A stretch of DNA of 64,000 bases from Pseudomonas sp. RIT-PI-r (GTDB lineage: Bacteria; Pseudomonadota; Gammaproteobacteria; Pseudomonadales; Pseudomonadaceae). Of this stretch, positions 1 to 8,885 are shown piece after piece. The notes beneath the pieces are model-generated. The model did not search any database and had not been told where the DNA came from. It saw nothing but the letters and a program-made list of their open reading frames with translations. The DNA lies in contig NZ_LIGE01000041.1 in the NCBI RefSeq assembly GCF_001297015.1, forward strand, positions 1 to 64,000. Reading direction: 5' to 3'. Each line of letters opens with the position of its first letter. Within the stretch, counting starts at the first letter, position 1. A program made the translations under genes and the position numbers.

Positions 1-39
1 TGCCGAGCCAAAAGCACGAATTCTGAACGAAGCTGCACG

Positions 40-145
40 GTGGACACCTCTTCCCAGGACACAGGTCATCTCCTTGGTGATGAGCAATGTGTCTATTAAA
101 ATGTGTCCACCATGTCTCCGAACACCCATCCACCATGTGTCCGGT
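40..145. mobile_element. Possible insertion-sequence end remnant
   Basis: The motif GTGGACAC/TGTGTCC occurs several times in both orientations within about 100 bases (near 41-48, 55-62, 88-94, 102-109 and 135-142), including two copies in the context CCACCATGT. Several IS21- and IS481-type elements carry multiple short terminal repeats of this kind, so this could be one end of an element whose transposase lies left of the window. No transposase fragment is visible here, so the family is a guess. Confidence 0.35.
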
Positions 146-152
146 ACATACA

Positions 153-173
153 GGGAGAGGGCTGGGGTGAGGG
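153..173. repeat. Intergenic GAGAGGGCTGGGGTGAGGG repeat
   Basis: A 21-base G-rich sequence just downstream of the Lrp-type gene. The same 21 bases recur at 19553-19573. The identity over the full length, in two unrelated intergenic gaps, marks it as a dispersed genomic repeat and not coding sequence. Confidence 0.7.
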
Positions 174-182
174 TGCCTTTGA

Positions 183-662
183 TCAGTTGCGCAGGTGGGT
201 CAAGGGCAGTTCAGTGCTGTTGAGCACCTGATTCAGTACGAAGCTCGAACGAACGCTGGTCACGCCCTCAATCCGTGTGAGGTGCCCAAGCAACAGCTTC
301 TGATAGTGATCCATGTCCGGCACTACCACTTTCAATTGGTAATCGGCATCCACACCGGTCACCAGACTGCACTCCAGCACCTGCGGCAACGTGCGAATTG
401 CCGCTTCGAAATTCTCGAAACGCTCCGGCGTATGCCGATCCATTCCGATCAGCACATAAGCGGTCAGGCTCAGCCCGAGCATCTTGCGATCGAGCAACGC
501 AACCTGGCGCGAAATATAGCCGTCGTCTTCCAGTTGTTTGACCCGACGAGAGCAAGGCGAGGGCGACAGACCGATGCGCTCGGCCAACTCCTGGTTGGAG
601 ATGCGGGCGTCGCGCTGCAATTCCGCCAAAATGCTCAGGTCGTAACGGTCGAGTTTGCTCAT
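183..662 (-). CDS. Lrp/AsnC family transcriptional regulator
   Basis: A 159-residue feast/famine-type DNA-binding protein. Residues about 4-50 form the N-terminal winged helix-turn-helix (DLSILAELQRDARISNQELA, then a recognition helix around SPSPCSRRVKQLE), and residues about 65-150 form the RAM ligand-binding and oligomerisation domain. The length is normal for the family. I chose the ATG at 662 because AAGGA lies about 7 bases upstream; a TTG one codon earlier is also open. It probably responds to an amino acid, but no divergent biosynthetic or transport gene reveals which. It differs clearly from the second Lrp protein at 16320. The gene end is followed by a G-rich repeat and IS-like sequence. 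Confidence 0.9.
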   Translation of the reverse strand: MSKLDRYDLSILAELQRDARISNQELAERIGLSPSPCSRRVKQLEDDGYISRQVALLDRKMLGLSLTAYVLIGMDRHTPERFENFEAAIRTLPQVLECSLVTGVDADYQLKVVVPDMDHYQKLLLGHLTRIEGVTSVRSSFVLNQVLNSTELPLTHLRN

Positions 663-786
663 CAATCTGTCCTTGGTTGTAACTATTGCGGCGGATTATC
701 TATCCAGGGTTAAAAATTGCGCAAGTGGTGTTTATTTCAGCAATCTTCGCAATCATCTGTCGCGGCCTCAGGCCTATTCTTATCAC

Positions 787-978
787 CAGAATCACTGCTC
801 GGTAACACAGTCCACGCGGCCCGCCCTATCCGGCCTGCCGCGGCCGCCACCCCCACCGGGGTTGTGCCGGCCCCCGAGCTGCACGCTGTCCAGAAGACGG
901 CGTGAGGTGAGCCGACGTCAAAAGCGTCGAGCCAGGACGAAGTTCTCTAGAAGGGAGGCCGACGGGTCTCCCTTTTTT
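787..978 (+). ncRNA. Candidate small RNA with intrinsic terminator
   Basis: Between the Lrp gene and the DUF6515 gene lies about 450 bases without a convincing reading frame. It ends in a clear intrinsic terminator (953-978). CTATTCT at 774-780 resembles a sigma-S type -10, which would place a start near 787 and give a transcript of about 190 nt. The interior is GC-rich and self-complementary (for example GACGTCAAAAGCGTC near 914-928). RgsA, an RpoS-dependent Pseudomonas sRNA, is one identity to test, but I cannot confirm it. A leader of the downstream gene is the alternative; the terminator argues for a separate RNA or an attenuator. Confidence 0.45.
953..978 (+). terminator. Rho-independent terminator of the candidate sRNA
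   Basis: GGGAG and CTCCC arms with a short loop are followed directly by six T residues (973-978). No coding gene on the plus strand ends just upstream, so the terminator belongs to a non-coding transcript or a leader. Confidence 0.75.
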
Positions 979-1114
979 CTTGTCTGCGATTTCATGTTGC
1001 GGCGCTCAATAAATAAGTTGCGTGACTGATAACCTGTTGCAGAACCCGGTGTGTGTATTCCCGGTCTTAGTGACAAGTCCTCTTACATTTACAGGCCCCG
1101 CAGTGAGAAAAAGC

Positions 1115-2179
1115 ATGAAGTCACGCATCTGGCGTCTGGCCGGTGTCGGTTTGCTGTGTGTGAGTGTCAGTGCGCAAGCGCTTGCTGACGAGCCGCAGAA
1201 TCGTGGGCCGGATGGCGGTGGCCACGGGCAGGGCCCTCAGGGCGGCAATCAGGGCCATGGCGGTAACAATCAGCCGCGTCCGCAGAACAATCCATCGCAG
1301 AATTCGCCGCAACAGAATCAGCCGCGCCCACAGAACAACGAGATCATTCGTGGCGACAACAGTCGTCAGTTCGAGCACAACGGCAACAACAATGGCCAGT
1401 GGCAAAACCACGATCAGAACCGCCCGGCCTACAACCCCAACCCGGTGCGGCAGCCGCCACCGCCGCCGCAACTGCCGGCCAACAGCCTGCCGATCCAGCC
1501 TCGGCCCGACGCCGTACGCCAGACTCAGGAGCCGCGTCAGGGTTACTACCGCGACGAGCGTCCGCAGAACGGCTACAACAATCAGCATTGGCAGACCAAC
1601 AACCGACCCAACGACAATCGCTGGCCGGGACGCCCGGACGGGCACGGCAATGGCTGGGGCCCCGGCCCGCAGTATCGGCCGGGGCATGTGATCGACCGCT
1701 TCCCGGATCGCGACTATCGCGTGCCGTATCGCGGTCAGGATTACTTCTTCTCCGGCGGCTACTGGTATCGCCCGCAAGGCCCACGCTACATCGTCGTGCA
1801 GCCGCCGCGCGGGATTCGTATCCAGTATTTGCCGGACTACGCCCGTGAAGTGTGGATCGGTGGTTCTCTGCTGTTCCTCGCCGCCGGTTCCTACTACGCG
1901 TACCAGGAAGCGACGCAGGATTACGTGGTCGTCGCGCCGCCGGTGCAACAGCAGCCGCAACCGCAATCACAGGGCTATGACGTTGAAGCCTATCCGGCCA
2001 ACGGCCAGTCGCCGGAACAGGTGCAGCAGGACGGTTACCAGTGCTACCAGTACGCGGTGCAGCAAAGCGGTTTCGACCCGCGCACCGCGACCTATCAACC
2101 AGCGCCCGAAGTGGTTCAGGCGTACCGCCAGGCTCAGGGCAATTGCCTGAGCAGTCGCGGTTATCAGGTCAGTTACTGA
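1115..2179 (+). CDS. Secreted low-complexity protein, DUF6515-type
   Basis: A 354-residue exported protein of unknown function. Residues 1-25 are a Sec signal peptide (MKSRIWRLAGVGLLCVSVSA, cleavage after QALA). About 180 residues very rich in N, Q, P, G and H follow, with repeated PQN/NNQ motifs, and then a conserved C-terminal domain with a hydrophobic segment around residues 246-263 (VWIGGSLLFLAAGSYYAY). I chose the ATG at 1115 because the signal peptide begins there; a GTG at 1103 is in frame. The low-complexity part suggests a flexible periplasmic or surface-exposed linker. The 3' end overlaps the convergent cation-transporter gene by 7 bases. The DUF assignment rests on the C-terminal pattern alone. 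Confidence 0.75.
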   Translation: MKSRIWRLAGVGLLCVSVSAQALADEPQNRGPDGGGHGQGPQGGNQGHGGNNQPRPQNNPSQNSPQQNQPRPQNNEIIRGDNSRQFEHNGNNNGQWQNHDQNRPAYNPNPVRQPPPPPQLPANSLPIQPRPDAVRQTQEPRQGYYRDERPQNGYNNQHWQTNNRPNDNRWPGRPDGHGNGWGPGPQYRPGHVIDRFPDRDYRVPYRGQDYFFSGGYWYRPQGPRYIVVQPPRGIRIQYLPDYAREVWIGGSLLFLAAGSYYAYQEATQDYVVVAPPVQQQPQPQSQGYDVEAYPANGQSPEQVQQDGYQCYQYAVQQSGFDPRTATYQPAPEVVQAYRQAQGNCLSSRGYQVSY

Positions 2180-3069
2180 GCCCGAGCGGCCAGCACCACT
2201 TCCTGCGGGTCGGCGTGCACCAGCACTTCGGCGCGCGGGTAGGCTTTGTGAATGGCATCGGCGGCTTGATCGCTGATGCCGTGGGCCACTGACAGGGTCA
2301 ATTCCCCCGGCAATTCCAGGTGCAACTGCACGAACCAGTGGTTGCCGGAGATCCGCGTGCGCAAGTCATGCGCGCCCAACACCCCCGGCACGCTGCAGGC
2401 CAATTCGAGCATGTGCTGACTGACATCCGCCGGCAGTTCTTCATCCATCAACACCGAAAAACTTTCCCGGGCGATCTGTATCGCACTCCACAGAATGTAC
2501 GCGGCAATCCCCAGACCGAACCACGCGTCCAGTTGCTCAAAACCAAACCCGGCCAAAATCAGCGCAATCAGGATGCTGCCGTTGAGCAACATGTCCGAGC
2601 GATAGTGCAGCGAATCCGCGCGCACGGCGTTGGAGCCGGTCTGCTTGATCACCCGATGCTGCAACACTAGCAACGCCGCCGTCAGCAACAGCGAAAACAC
2701 GATCACACCGATGCTCAGCCACGGCGCCCCAAGTGGTTGCGGATCGTGCAGTCGCTCGTACGCCTGAAACGCGATCAACAGCGCACTGCCACCAATGAAC
2801 AGCGCCTGCGCCATGCCCGCCAGGGATTCCGCTTTGCCGTGACCATAACGGTGATCGTCATCGGCCGGGCGCAGCGCGTAATGCACCGCGAGCAGATTGA
2901 GCATCGAGGTGACGCCATCCAGCGCCGAGTCGGTGAGGCCGGCGAGCATGCTCACCGAACCGCTGAGCCACCAGGCGATGGCTTTGGCGACGATCAGCGT
3001 GCAGGCGACCGCCACCGAGGCGCGGGTCGCCAGCCGCAGCAAGCGAGCGTGTTCGGGGCTGGATGTCAT
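2173..3069 (-). CDS. Cation diffusion facilitator (FieF/YiiP-like) efflux transporter
   Basis: A 298-residue inner-membrane metal/proton antiporter that exports divalent cations such as Zn, Fe or Cd. Six membrane segments fill roughly residues 12-215. The transport-site signatures are visible in TM2 (DSALDGV) and TM5 (HYRSDMLLNG, the H-x3-D pair), and a cytoplasmic domain of about 80 residues follows. The ATG has AAGGAC about 6 bases upstream. It lies 12 bases downstream of the lipoprotein gene on the same strand, so the two are probably co-transcribed. The metal cannot be decided from the sequence. Confidence 0.9.
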   Translation of the reverse strand: MTSSPEHARLLRLATRASVAVACTLIVAKAIAWWLSGSVSMLAGLTDSALDGVTSMLNLLAVHYALRPADDDHRYGHGKAESLAGMAQALFIGGSALLIAFQAYERLHDPQPLGAPWLSIGVIVFSLLLTAALLVLQHRVIKQTGSNAVRADSLHYRSDMLLNGSILIALILAGFGFEQLDAWFGLGIAAYILWSAIQIARESFSVLMDEELPADVSQHMLELACSVPGVLGAHDLRTRISGNHWFVQLHLELPGELTLSVAHGISDQAADAIHKAYPRAEVLVHADPQEVVLAARAQ

Positions 3070-3081
3070 TGAACGTCCTTT

Positions 3082-3501
3082 TTAAGCGGCGGGGTGCAGG
3101 CCGAACATCGCCAGTTGTTGCGTGCTGCCCTTGTGCTGAATCAGGCGCGGGTCATCCAGAGGGAAATCCTTGCCCAACTCGCTTTCGAGAATAGCCTGCA
3201 GCTTGTGATTATCGACCTGACCGTCCGGGCCAATGGCTTGCTTGAGCTTGGCCGGGTCAATCTGCGCGGTGTGGCCCGGTTCGAAATAGATCGCGCCGGT
3301 GGCAAAGTCGACGGCAAACGCGATCAGGCCGGGAATGACGTAGAACAGCAGGCCCACGGCGTCGAGCACGGCAATCGCCGGGTCGATCTTGCCGTCGATC
3401 TGACCACGCCGGTCCGGGTAGAAAATCGAACCGCACGCGGTGATTTGCGTGAGCAGGGTGGCGACCAGTACACCGCCGATCAGGCGAAAAGGTAAGCGCA
3501 T
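3082..3501 (-). CDS. Small predicted lipoprotein
   Basis: A 139-residue protein with a signal sequence ending in a lipobox-like ITAC (cysteine about residue 22), so it is probably lipid-anchored. A hydrophobic stretch (AVDFATGAIYF region) follows, then a C-terminal part containing KLKQAIGPDGQVDNHKLQ. I chose the ATG at 3499-3501 because AGGAG precedes it; the open frame continues about 190 bases upstream without a better start and would overlap hrpB. No specific function is recognised. It is the first gene of a likely two-gene unit with the cation transporter and is divergent from hrpB. Confidence 0.75.
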   Translation of the reverse strand: MRLPFRLIGGVLVATLLTQITACGSIFYPDRRGQIDGKIDPAIAVLDAVGLLFYVIPGLIAFAVDFATGAIYFEPGHTAQIDPAKLKQAIGPDGQVDNHKLQAILESELGKDFPLDDPRLIQHKGSTQQLAMFGLHPAA

Positions 3502-3611
3502 GGGAAAATCTCCTGATTGATCTAAGAACGAAGCGTCGTCGTGTGAAGTTAAGACCCTGACGAACGCCCGCCGGTTCGCCGTTATACTCGGGCCTCTGTT
3601 TTGGAGCCAGC

Positions 3612-6131
3612 ATGAATTCTTTGCCGATCGATGAAGTTTTACCCGCCCTGCGTGAAGCCTTGGCGACTCGCCATGAAGCCGTGCTCGAAGCACCGCCCGG
3701 CGCCGGTAAAACCACCCGCGTGCCGTTGGCCCTACTCAATGAAGCGTGGCTGGCCGGGCAGACCATTCTGATGCTCGAGCCGCGCCGTCTCGCCGCGCGT
3801 GCAGCCGCGGAACGGCTGGCCAGCGAGCTGGGTGAGAAGGTCGGTGAAACCGTCGGTTATCGCATTCGCCTCGACAGCAAGGTTGGCCCCAACACGCGCA
3901 TCGAAGTGGTCACCGAAGGCATTCTCACCCGGCGCTTGCAGGATGACCCGGCGCTGGAAGGCGTGGGTTTGCTGATCTTCGACGAATTCCACGAGCGCAG
4001 CCTCGATGCTGATCTGGCGCTGGCATTAAGTCTGAACGGTCGTGAGCTGTTTCGAGCTGAACAACCGCTGAAGATTTTGCTGATGTCGGCCACGCTCGAA
4101 GGCGAGCGCCTCGCCGGGTTGCTGGATGACGCGCCGATCCTGCGCAGCGAAGGCCGCATGTATCCGGTGACGATGCGCTGGGGGCGGCCGTTTCAGCCCG
4201 GCGAATATATTGATCAGCGTGTTACGCAAACCGTGCTCGAAGCGCTGCACGATGAAACCGGCAGCCTGTTGGTGTTTCTGCCGGGGCAGGCGGAAATCCG
4301 TCGTGTGCATCAACAACTTGTCGACGCCATGGGGGAGCGCAGCGACGTGTTGCTGTGCCCGTTGCACGGTGAACTCGACCTTAATGCGCAACGCGCGGCG
4401 ATCGATCCGGCGCCGGCCGGTCAGCGCAAAGTGGTGCTGGCGACCAACATCGCCGAGACCAGTCTGACCATCAACGGCGTGCGCGTGGTGATCGACACCG
4501 GGCTGGCGCGGGTGCCGCGTTTCGATCCCGGTAGCGGCATGACGCGCCTTGATACCCAGCGGATTTCCAAGGCCAGCGCCACGCAGCGTGCGGGTCGTGC
4601 GGGGCGTCTGGAACCGGGTGTTTGTTATCGCTTGTGGTCGCAGGATCAGCACGAACAACTCGCTGCTTATGGCAGTGCGGAAATTCTTTCGGCGGATCTC
4701 GCCAGTCTGGCGTTGCAACTGGGCCGTTGGGGCGTGACGCCGGGCGAACTGGTCTGGCTCGACGTTCCGCCAGCGGCGGCTTATGCACAGGCGCAGGATT
4801 TGCTGCAACGGCTCGGTGCGCTGGAAGGTGACGCGCTGACTTCCCACGGTCAGGCCATGGCTGAGTTGCCGGCGCATCCGCGCATCGGTCATTTGTTGTT
4901 GCGCGGACAGGCGTTGGGTTTGGCCAACATGGCCTGCGACGTTGCCGCATTGCTTGGTGAGCGCGATATCTTGCGTGGCGCCGGGGCGGATTTGCACAGT
5001 CGATTGCTGCTGCTATCCGGCGAAGAGCGTGCCGCCCGAGGTGCGCAGGGCGGCGTACAACGGGCTAAGCAACTCGCCCGGCAATATCGCGGTTATCTGC
5101 GCGGCAAGGCCAGCGAGCCGGTCAGCGATCCCGATCATCCGCGCTGGCTCGGCGCTTTGCTGGCGTTGGCGTATCCCGATCGCGTTGCGCAACAGCGGCG
5201 AGCCGGTGGCGCGGAATATCGCCTGGCCAACGGTCGTGCGGCGCTGTTCGCCGAAGCCGACAGCCTGATGAAAGAGCCGTGGATTGTCATCGCCGACCTC
5301 GGCAGCCGTCAGGGCCAGCGCGAAGAGCGCATTTATCTGGCGGCGGATTTCGATCCGGCGCTGTTCGATTCAGTGCTCACCGAACAGGTGCGCAACGTCG
5401 ATCAACTCGACTGGGACGAACGCGAAGGCGTGCTGCGTGCCGAGCGGCAACGCAAGGTTGGCGAGCTGATTCTCAGCCGCGAGCCGTTGACCGGTCTTGA
5501 TGAAAATGCGCGCAGTCAGGCGCTGGTCAATCTGGTGCGGCGCAAGGGGCTGGAGCTGTTGCCGTGGACGCCGGAATTGCGTCAGTGGCAGGCGCGGGTG
5601 GCGTTGTTGCGCCAGTTGGAATTGAACAATCAGGACGACAGTCAGTGGCCAGATGTCAGCGATGCAACGTTGCTGAACAGTCTCGAAGACTGGCTGATGC
5701 CCTATCTGGGTAAAGTCTCGCGGCTCAGCCATTTTGCCAATCTCGATCTGTCGAGCATCGTGCGCAATTTGCTGCCATGGCCATTGCCGCAGAAGCTCGA
5801 TGAGCTGGCGCCGCATCATTTGAGCGTGCCGTCGGGGTCGTCGATTCGTCTGGATTACAGCGAGTCTCCGCCGATCCTTGCGGTGCGTTTGCAGGAACTG
5901 TTCGGGCTGGCGGATACGCCACGGATTGCCGGCGGGCGCCAGGTGGTCAAGTTGCATCTGCTGTCGCCAGCGCGGCGGCCGGTGCAGGTGACGCAGGATC
6001 TGGCGAACTTCTGGCGTAGCACCTATGCCGAGGTGAAGAAGGACTTGAAGGGGCGGTATCCGAAGCATTACTGGCCGGATGATCCGCTGGTGGCCGAGGC
6101 GACCGCACGGGCCAAGCCGCGCGGGACCTGA
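3612..6131 (+). CDS. hrpB: ATP-dependent RNA helicase HrpB
   Basis: An 839-residue DEAH-type superfamily 2 helicase, close to the usual HrpB length of about 820-840. Walker A (APPGAGKTT) is near residue 30, the DEAH box is DEFH near residue 123, SAT is near residue 160, NIAETS near 279, and motif VI (QRAGRAGR) near 326. The helicase-associated and HrpB C-terminal domains follow. The start has GGAGCC about 8 bases upstream. HrpB is a core proteobacterial helicase whose substrates remain poorly defined. It is transcribed alone, and a REP pair follows. Confidence 0.97.
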   Translation: MNSLPIDEVLPALREALATRHEAVLEAPPGAGKTTRVPLALLNEAWLAGQTILMLEPRRLAARAAAERLASELGEKVGETVGYRIRLDSKVGPNTRIEVVTEGILTRRLQDDPALEGVGLLIFDEFHERSLDADLALALSLNGRELFRAEQPLKILLMSATLEGERLAGLLDDAPILRSEGRMYPVTMRWGRPFQPGEYIDQRVTQTVLEALHDETGSLLVFLPGQAEIRRVHQQLVDAMGERSDVLLCPLHGELDLNAQRAAIDPAPAGQRKVVLATNIAETSLTINGVRVVIDTGLARVPRFDPGSGMTRLDTQRISKASATQRAGRAGRLEPGVCYRLWSQDQHEQLAAYGSAEILSADLASLALQLGRWGVTPGELVWLDVPPAAAYAQAQDLLQRLGALEGDALTSHGQAMAELPAHPRIGHLLLRGQALGLANMACDVAALLGERDILRGAGADLHSRLLLLSGEERAARGAQGGVQRAKQLARQYRGYLRGKASEPVSDPDHPRWLGALLALAYPDRVAQQRRAGGAEYRLANGRAALFAEADSLMKEPWIVIADLGSRQGQREERIYLAADFDPALFDSVLTEQVRNVDQLDWDEREGVLRAERQRKVGELILSREPLTGLDENARSQALVNLVRRKGLELLPWTPELRQWQARVALLRQLELNNQDDSQWPDVSDATLLNSLEDWLMPYLGKVSRLSHFANLDLSSIVRNLLPWPLPQKLDELAPHHLSVPSGSSIRLDYSESPPILAVRLQELFGLADTPRIAGGRQVVKLHLLSPARRPVQVTQDLANFWRSTYAEVKKDLKGRYPKHYWPDDPLVAEATARAKPRGT

Positions 6132-6132
6132 A

Positions 6133-6240
6133 GATCAAGAGATCGCAGCCTTCGGCAGCTCCGACAGAATTGAAGTCGGCCACAAAATAATGCTGCGACA
6201 TCGATCTACTGTAGGAGCTGCCGAAGGCTGCGATCTTTTG
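6133..6240. repeat. REP pair, GTAGGAGCTGCCG family
   Basis: Two inverted arms (GATCGCAGCCTTCGGCAGCTCC and its complement, written here only as landmarks at 6142-6162 and 6211-6237) flank about 50 bases. The pair lies between the convergent 3' ends of hrpB and the LysR gene, the usual place for REP elements and one where it may also act as a terminator. Confidence 0.85.
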
Positions 6241-6243
6241 CTG

Positions 6244-7158
6244 TCAAGGGTGCGTCTTGGCCGTCAGTTGTTCGCGGCAATAATCGGCGAACAACTGCGC
6301 CGGTTTGGTCAACTGCCCGCGCTTGAGCCACGCCGCCACCAGGCCTGAACCGGTGACGTCCTCGACGATGTCCACACAGACGACTTTCTTGCCGTCGTAA
6401 GTGCATTCCGAATGCGGTCTGGTTACCAGAATCGAGAAGCCGAAACCCTGGCCGACCATCCCGCGCACCATCTCGATCGACGGCGAGCTGAACTCGATGC
6501 GTGGGGTCAGCCCGAGCTCTTCAAACAGGCTGACGAAGTAAGTCCGGCTCGGCTGCACATCGAGCAGGATCATCGGATCCAGGCACAGATCCCTTAGCGA
6601 AACCTGCTTGTACTGGGCAAAACGATGATCCGCCGGCAACAGCGCATATGGCCGTTGCGCCGGCATCAGCGGTTCGGTCTGAATCGTGGCGTCGAGTTCG
6701 TGTTCATAGAGGATGACCAGATCAAACGTGCCCGACGTCAGCCCTTGCACCAGCTCTTGCTGTTCACCGTCGCGGATGCGGATTTTCACTCCCGGATACA
6801 ACGCCGAGAACCCGGCGATCAATTGCGGCAGGTACAACGGCGCGACCGTTTCGAAACAACCAATATCGATCTGTCCGGCGACCACGTCGTTGTCGGCCAA
6901 CGCGTTCTGCTCAAACTCCTTGGCCATGCGCAGCAGCTCTTGAGCCTTGCGAAAAAACCGCGCACCGCTTGGGGTCAGCGACACACCCTGGGCGTGATGA
7001 CGGATCAGCAGTTGCACGCCGAAGCTGTCCTCCAGGCCTTTGATCGCCGTGGAAATCGCTGGTTGCGCGATGTACAGCTTGCGCGAGGCTTCGGCAACGC
7101 TGCCGCATTCGACGGTGGTGATGAAGTATTTCAACTGACGCAAATTGTAGGCGGCCAC
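6244..7158 (-). CDS. LysR family transcriptional regulator
   Basis: A 304-residue LysR protein. The N-terminal winged HTH spans about residues 4-62 (LRQLKYFITTVECGSVAEAS, then AAISTAIKGLE-like recognition helix QPAISTAIKGLE), and the two-lobe effector domain about 90-295. I chose the GTG at 7158 because TGAGG lies 6 bases upstream and the protein then begins directly at the HTH; an ATG at 7191 is possible. It is divergent from the aldehyde dehydrogenase with about 220 bases between starts, so it probably controls that gene and possibly the ABC importer beyond it. The inducer is unknown. Confidence 0.9.
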   Translation of the reverse strand: MAAYNLRQLKYFITTVECGSVAEASRKLYIAQPAISTAIKGLEDSFGVQLLIRHHAQGVSLTPSGARFFRKAQELLRMAKEFEQNALADNDVVAGQIDIGCFETVAPLYLPQLIAGFSALYPGVKIRIRDGEQQELVQGLTSGTFDLVILYEHELDATIQTEPLMPAQRPYALLPADHRFAQYKQVSLRDLCLDPMILLDVQPSRTYFVSLFEELGLTPRIEFSSPSIEMVRGMVGQGFGFSILVTRPHSECTYDGKKVVCVDIVEDVTGSGLVAAWLKRGQLTKPAQLFADYCREQLTAKTHP

Positions 7159-7379
7159 GGCAAACCTCAGGACGAGCGGACTCGACTTCAAAGCAATTTG
7201 TGCGCCGCCACGTCCGTTGCGCGACGATGTTTTTATCCTTCAACCATAGCCACCTGCGCAGCGATTGGGGGAAGTCATTGCCCAGTGTTTTTATTGCCTG
7301 CGAAGACATTTTTACTATTTTTAGCCCGTGCGGGCCTGAGCGACCATCGATTGACAATAACGTCTCAGGAGCATCCGTC

Positions 7380-8870
7380 GTGTTCGAGCTTGCAGAGTGG
7401 CAGCGCCGCGCCGTTGCATTGAAGTTTCCCGATCAAGCCGTGATCGACGGCCAACACTGCGCCGCGCAATCAGGGCAGACCTTCGCTGTGATCAACCCGG
7501 CGACCGGGCAATGTCTGGCCAATGTCACCGCGTGTGGCGAGGCGGATGTCGACGTCGCCGTGCGTAATGCCCGGCAAGTATTCGAGTCCGGTATCTGGTC
7601 GCAACGCTCCCCGGCCGAGCGCAAGCAAGTGCTGCTGCGTCTGGCTGATTTGCTGATGAGCCATCGTGAAGAGCTGGCGCTGCTCGATTCGCTGAACATG
7701 GGCAAACCGGTGATGGATGCTTACAACATCGACGTGCCGGGCGCTGCCGGAGTGTTCCGCTGGTACGCCGAAGCCATCGACAAACTCTACGATCAGGTGG
7801 CACCCAGTGCGCCGAATGTGTTGGCGACCATTACCCGCGAAGCGCTCGGAGTGGTGGCAGCCGTGGTGCCGTGGAACTTCCCCTTGGACATGGCTGCGTG
7901 GAAGCTCGCGCCGGCGCTGGCGGCGGGCAATTCGGTGATTTTAAAACCGGCTGAGCAGTCGCCGTTTTCGGCATTGCGTCTGGCCGAGTTGGCGCTGGAA
8001 GCAGGGCTGCCGGCCGGTGTGCTGAACGTGTTGCCGGGGCTTGGCGAGCAGACTGGCAAGGCGTTGGGTTTACACGCGGATGTCGATTGTCTGGTGTTCA
8101 CCGGCTCGACCCAGGTCGGCAAATATTTCATGCAGTACTCCGCGCAATCCAACCTAAAACAGGTCTGGCTGGAGTGCGGCGGCAAGAGCGCTAATCTGGT
8201 GTTCGCCGATTGTCAGGATCTCGATCTGGCGGCGGAAAAAGCGGCGTTCGGGATCTTCTTCAATCAGGGTGAAGTCTGCTCGGCCAATTCGCGATTGCTG
8301 GTGGAGCGTTCCATTCATGATGAGTTTGTCGAACGGCTGAAAGCGCAGGCCGAGCGCTGGTTGCCGGGCGATCCGCTGGATCCGCAGAGCAGTGCCGGGG
8401 CGATTGTCGATAGCAAGCAGACGGCGGGCATCATGGGTTTTATTCGCAGTGCCGAGCAGTCGGGCGCGACGCGGGTGTGTGGCGGGCAGCAGCGGCGATT
8501 TAACGGGTCGGACAATTTTATTGAGCCGACGATTTTTACCGGTGTAACTGCCGACATGCCGCTGTTTCGCGAAGAGGTATTCGGACCGGTGCTGGCGGTG
8601 ATGCCGTTCGACAGCGAGGAAGAAGCGGTGCGACTGGCCAATGACAGTGTGTATGGCTTGGCGGCGTCGTTGTGGACTGATGACCTCAACCGCGCACACC
8701 GCGTGGCGCGTCGGTTGCGCGCGGGCACGGTATCGGTCAATACCGTGGATGCGCTGGATGTGACGGTGCCGTTTGGTGGTGGCAAGCAATCGGGGTTTGG
8801 TCGGGATCTGTCGCTGCACTCGTTCGATAAATACACCCAGTTGAAAACCACCTGGTTCCAGCTGCGCTGA
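7380..8870 (+). CDS. NAD(P)-dependent aldehyde dehydrogenase, PuuC-like
   Basis: A 496-residue aldehyde dehydrogenase. It has the NAD-binding WNFP motif and the catalytic Glu at about residue 265 (LECGGKS). The nucleophilic Cys is about residue 300 (GEVCSAN), and the C-terminal oligomerisation segment ends PFGGGKQSGFGRD. It resembles gamma-glutamyl-gamma-aminobutyraldehyde dehydrogenases (PuuC/KauB), which oxidise amino-aldehydes from polyamine breakdown. That assignment is by overall resemblance; the substrate could be another aldehyde. I chose the GTG at 7380, with CAGGAG 8 bases upstream, over a longer open frame to 7200. Its neighbours are a LysR regulator and an ABC importer. Confidence 0.9.
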   Translation: MFELAEWQRRAVALKFPDQAVIDGQHCAAQSGQTFAVINPATGQCLANVTACGEADVDVAVRNARQVFESGIWSQRSPAERKQVLLRLADLLMSHREELALLDSLNMGKPVMDAYNIDVPGAAGVFRWYAEAIDKLYDQVAPSAPNVLATITREALGVVAAVVPWNFPLDMAAWKLAPALAAGNSVILKPAEQSPFSALRLAELALEAGLPAGVLNVLPGLGEQTGKALGLHADVDCLVFTGSTQVGKYFMQYSAQSNLKQVWLECGGKSANLVFADCQDLDLAAEKAAFGIFFNQGEVCSANSRLLVERSIHDEFVERLKAQAERWLPGDPLDPQSSAGAIVDSKQTAGIMGFIRSAEQSGATRVCGGQQRRFNGSDNFIEPTIFTGVTADMPLFREEVFGPVLAVMPFDSEEEAVRLANDSVYGLAASLWTDDLNRAHRVARRLRAGTVSVNTVDALDVTVPFGGGKQSGFGRDLSLHSFDKYTQLKTTWFQLR

Positions 8871-8885
8871 GACCGAGTCGCCCCC

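Noticed and set aside
655..1029. A 124-codon open frame across the candidate sRNA region
   Set aside because: It runs straight through the intrinsic terminator at 953-978, has no ribosome-binding site and encodes a low-complexity basic protein with no family resemblance.
1121..1970. Several long overlapping open frames on both strands in the DUF6515 gene
   Set aside because: They are Arg/Ala/Thr-rich shadows of a high-GC gene with a repetitive sequence; none has a ribosome-binding site or a recognisable domain, while the plus-strand frame has a signal peptide.
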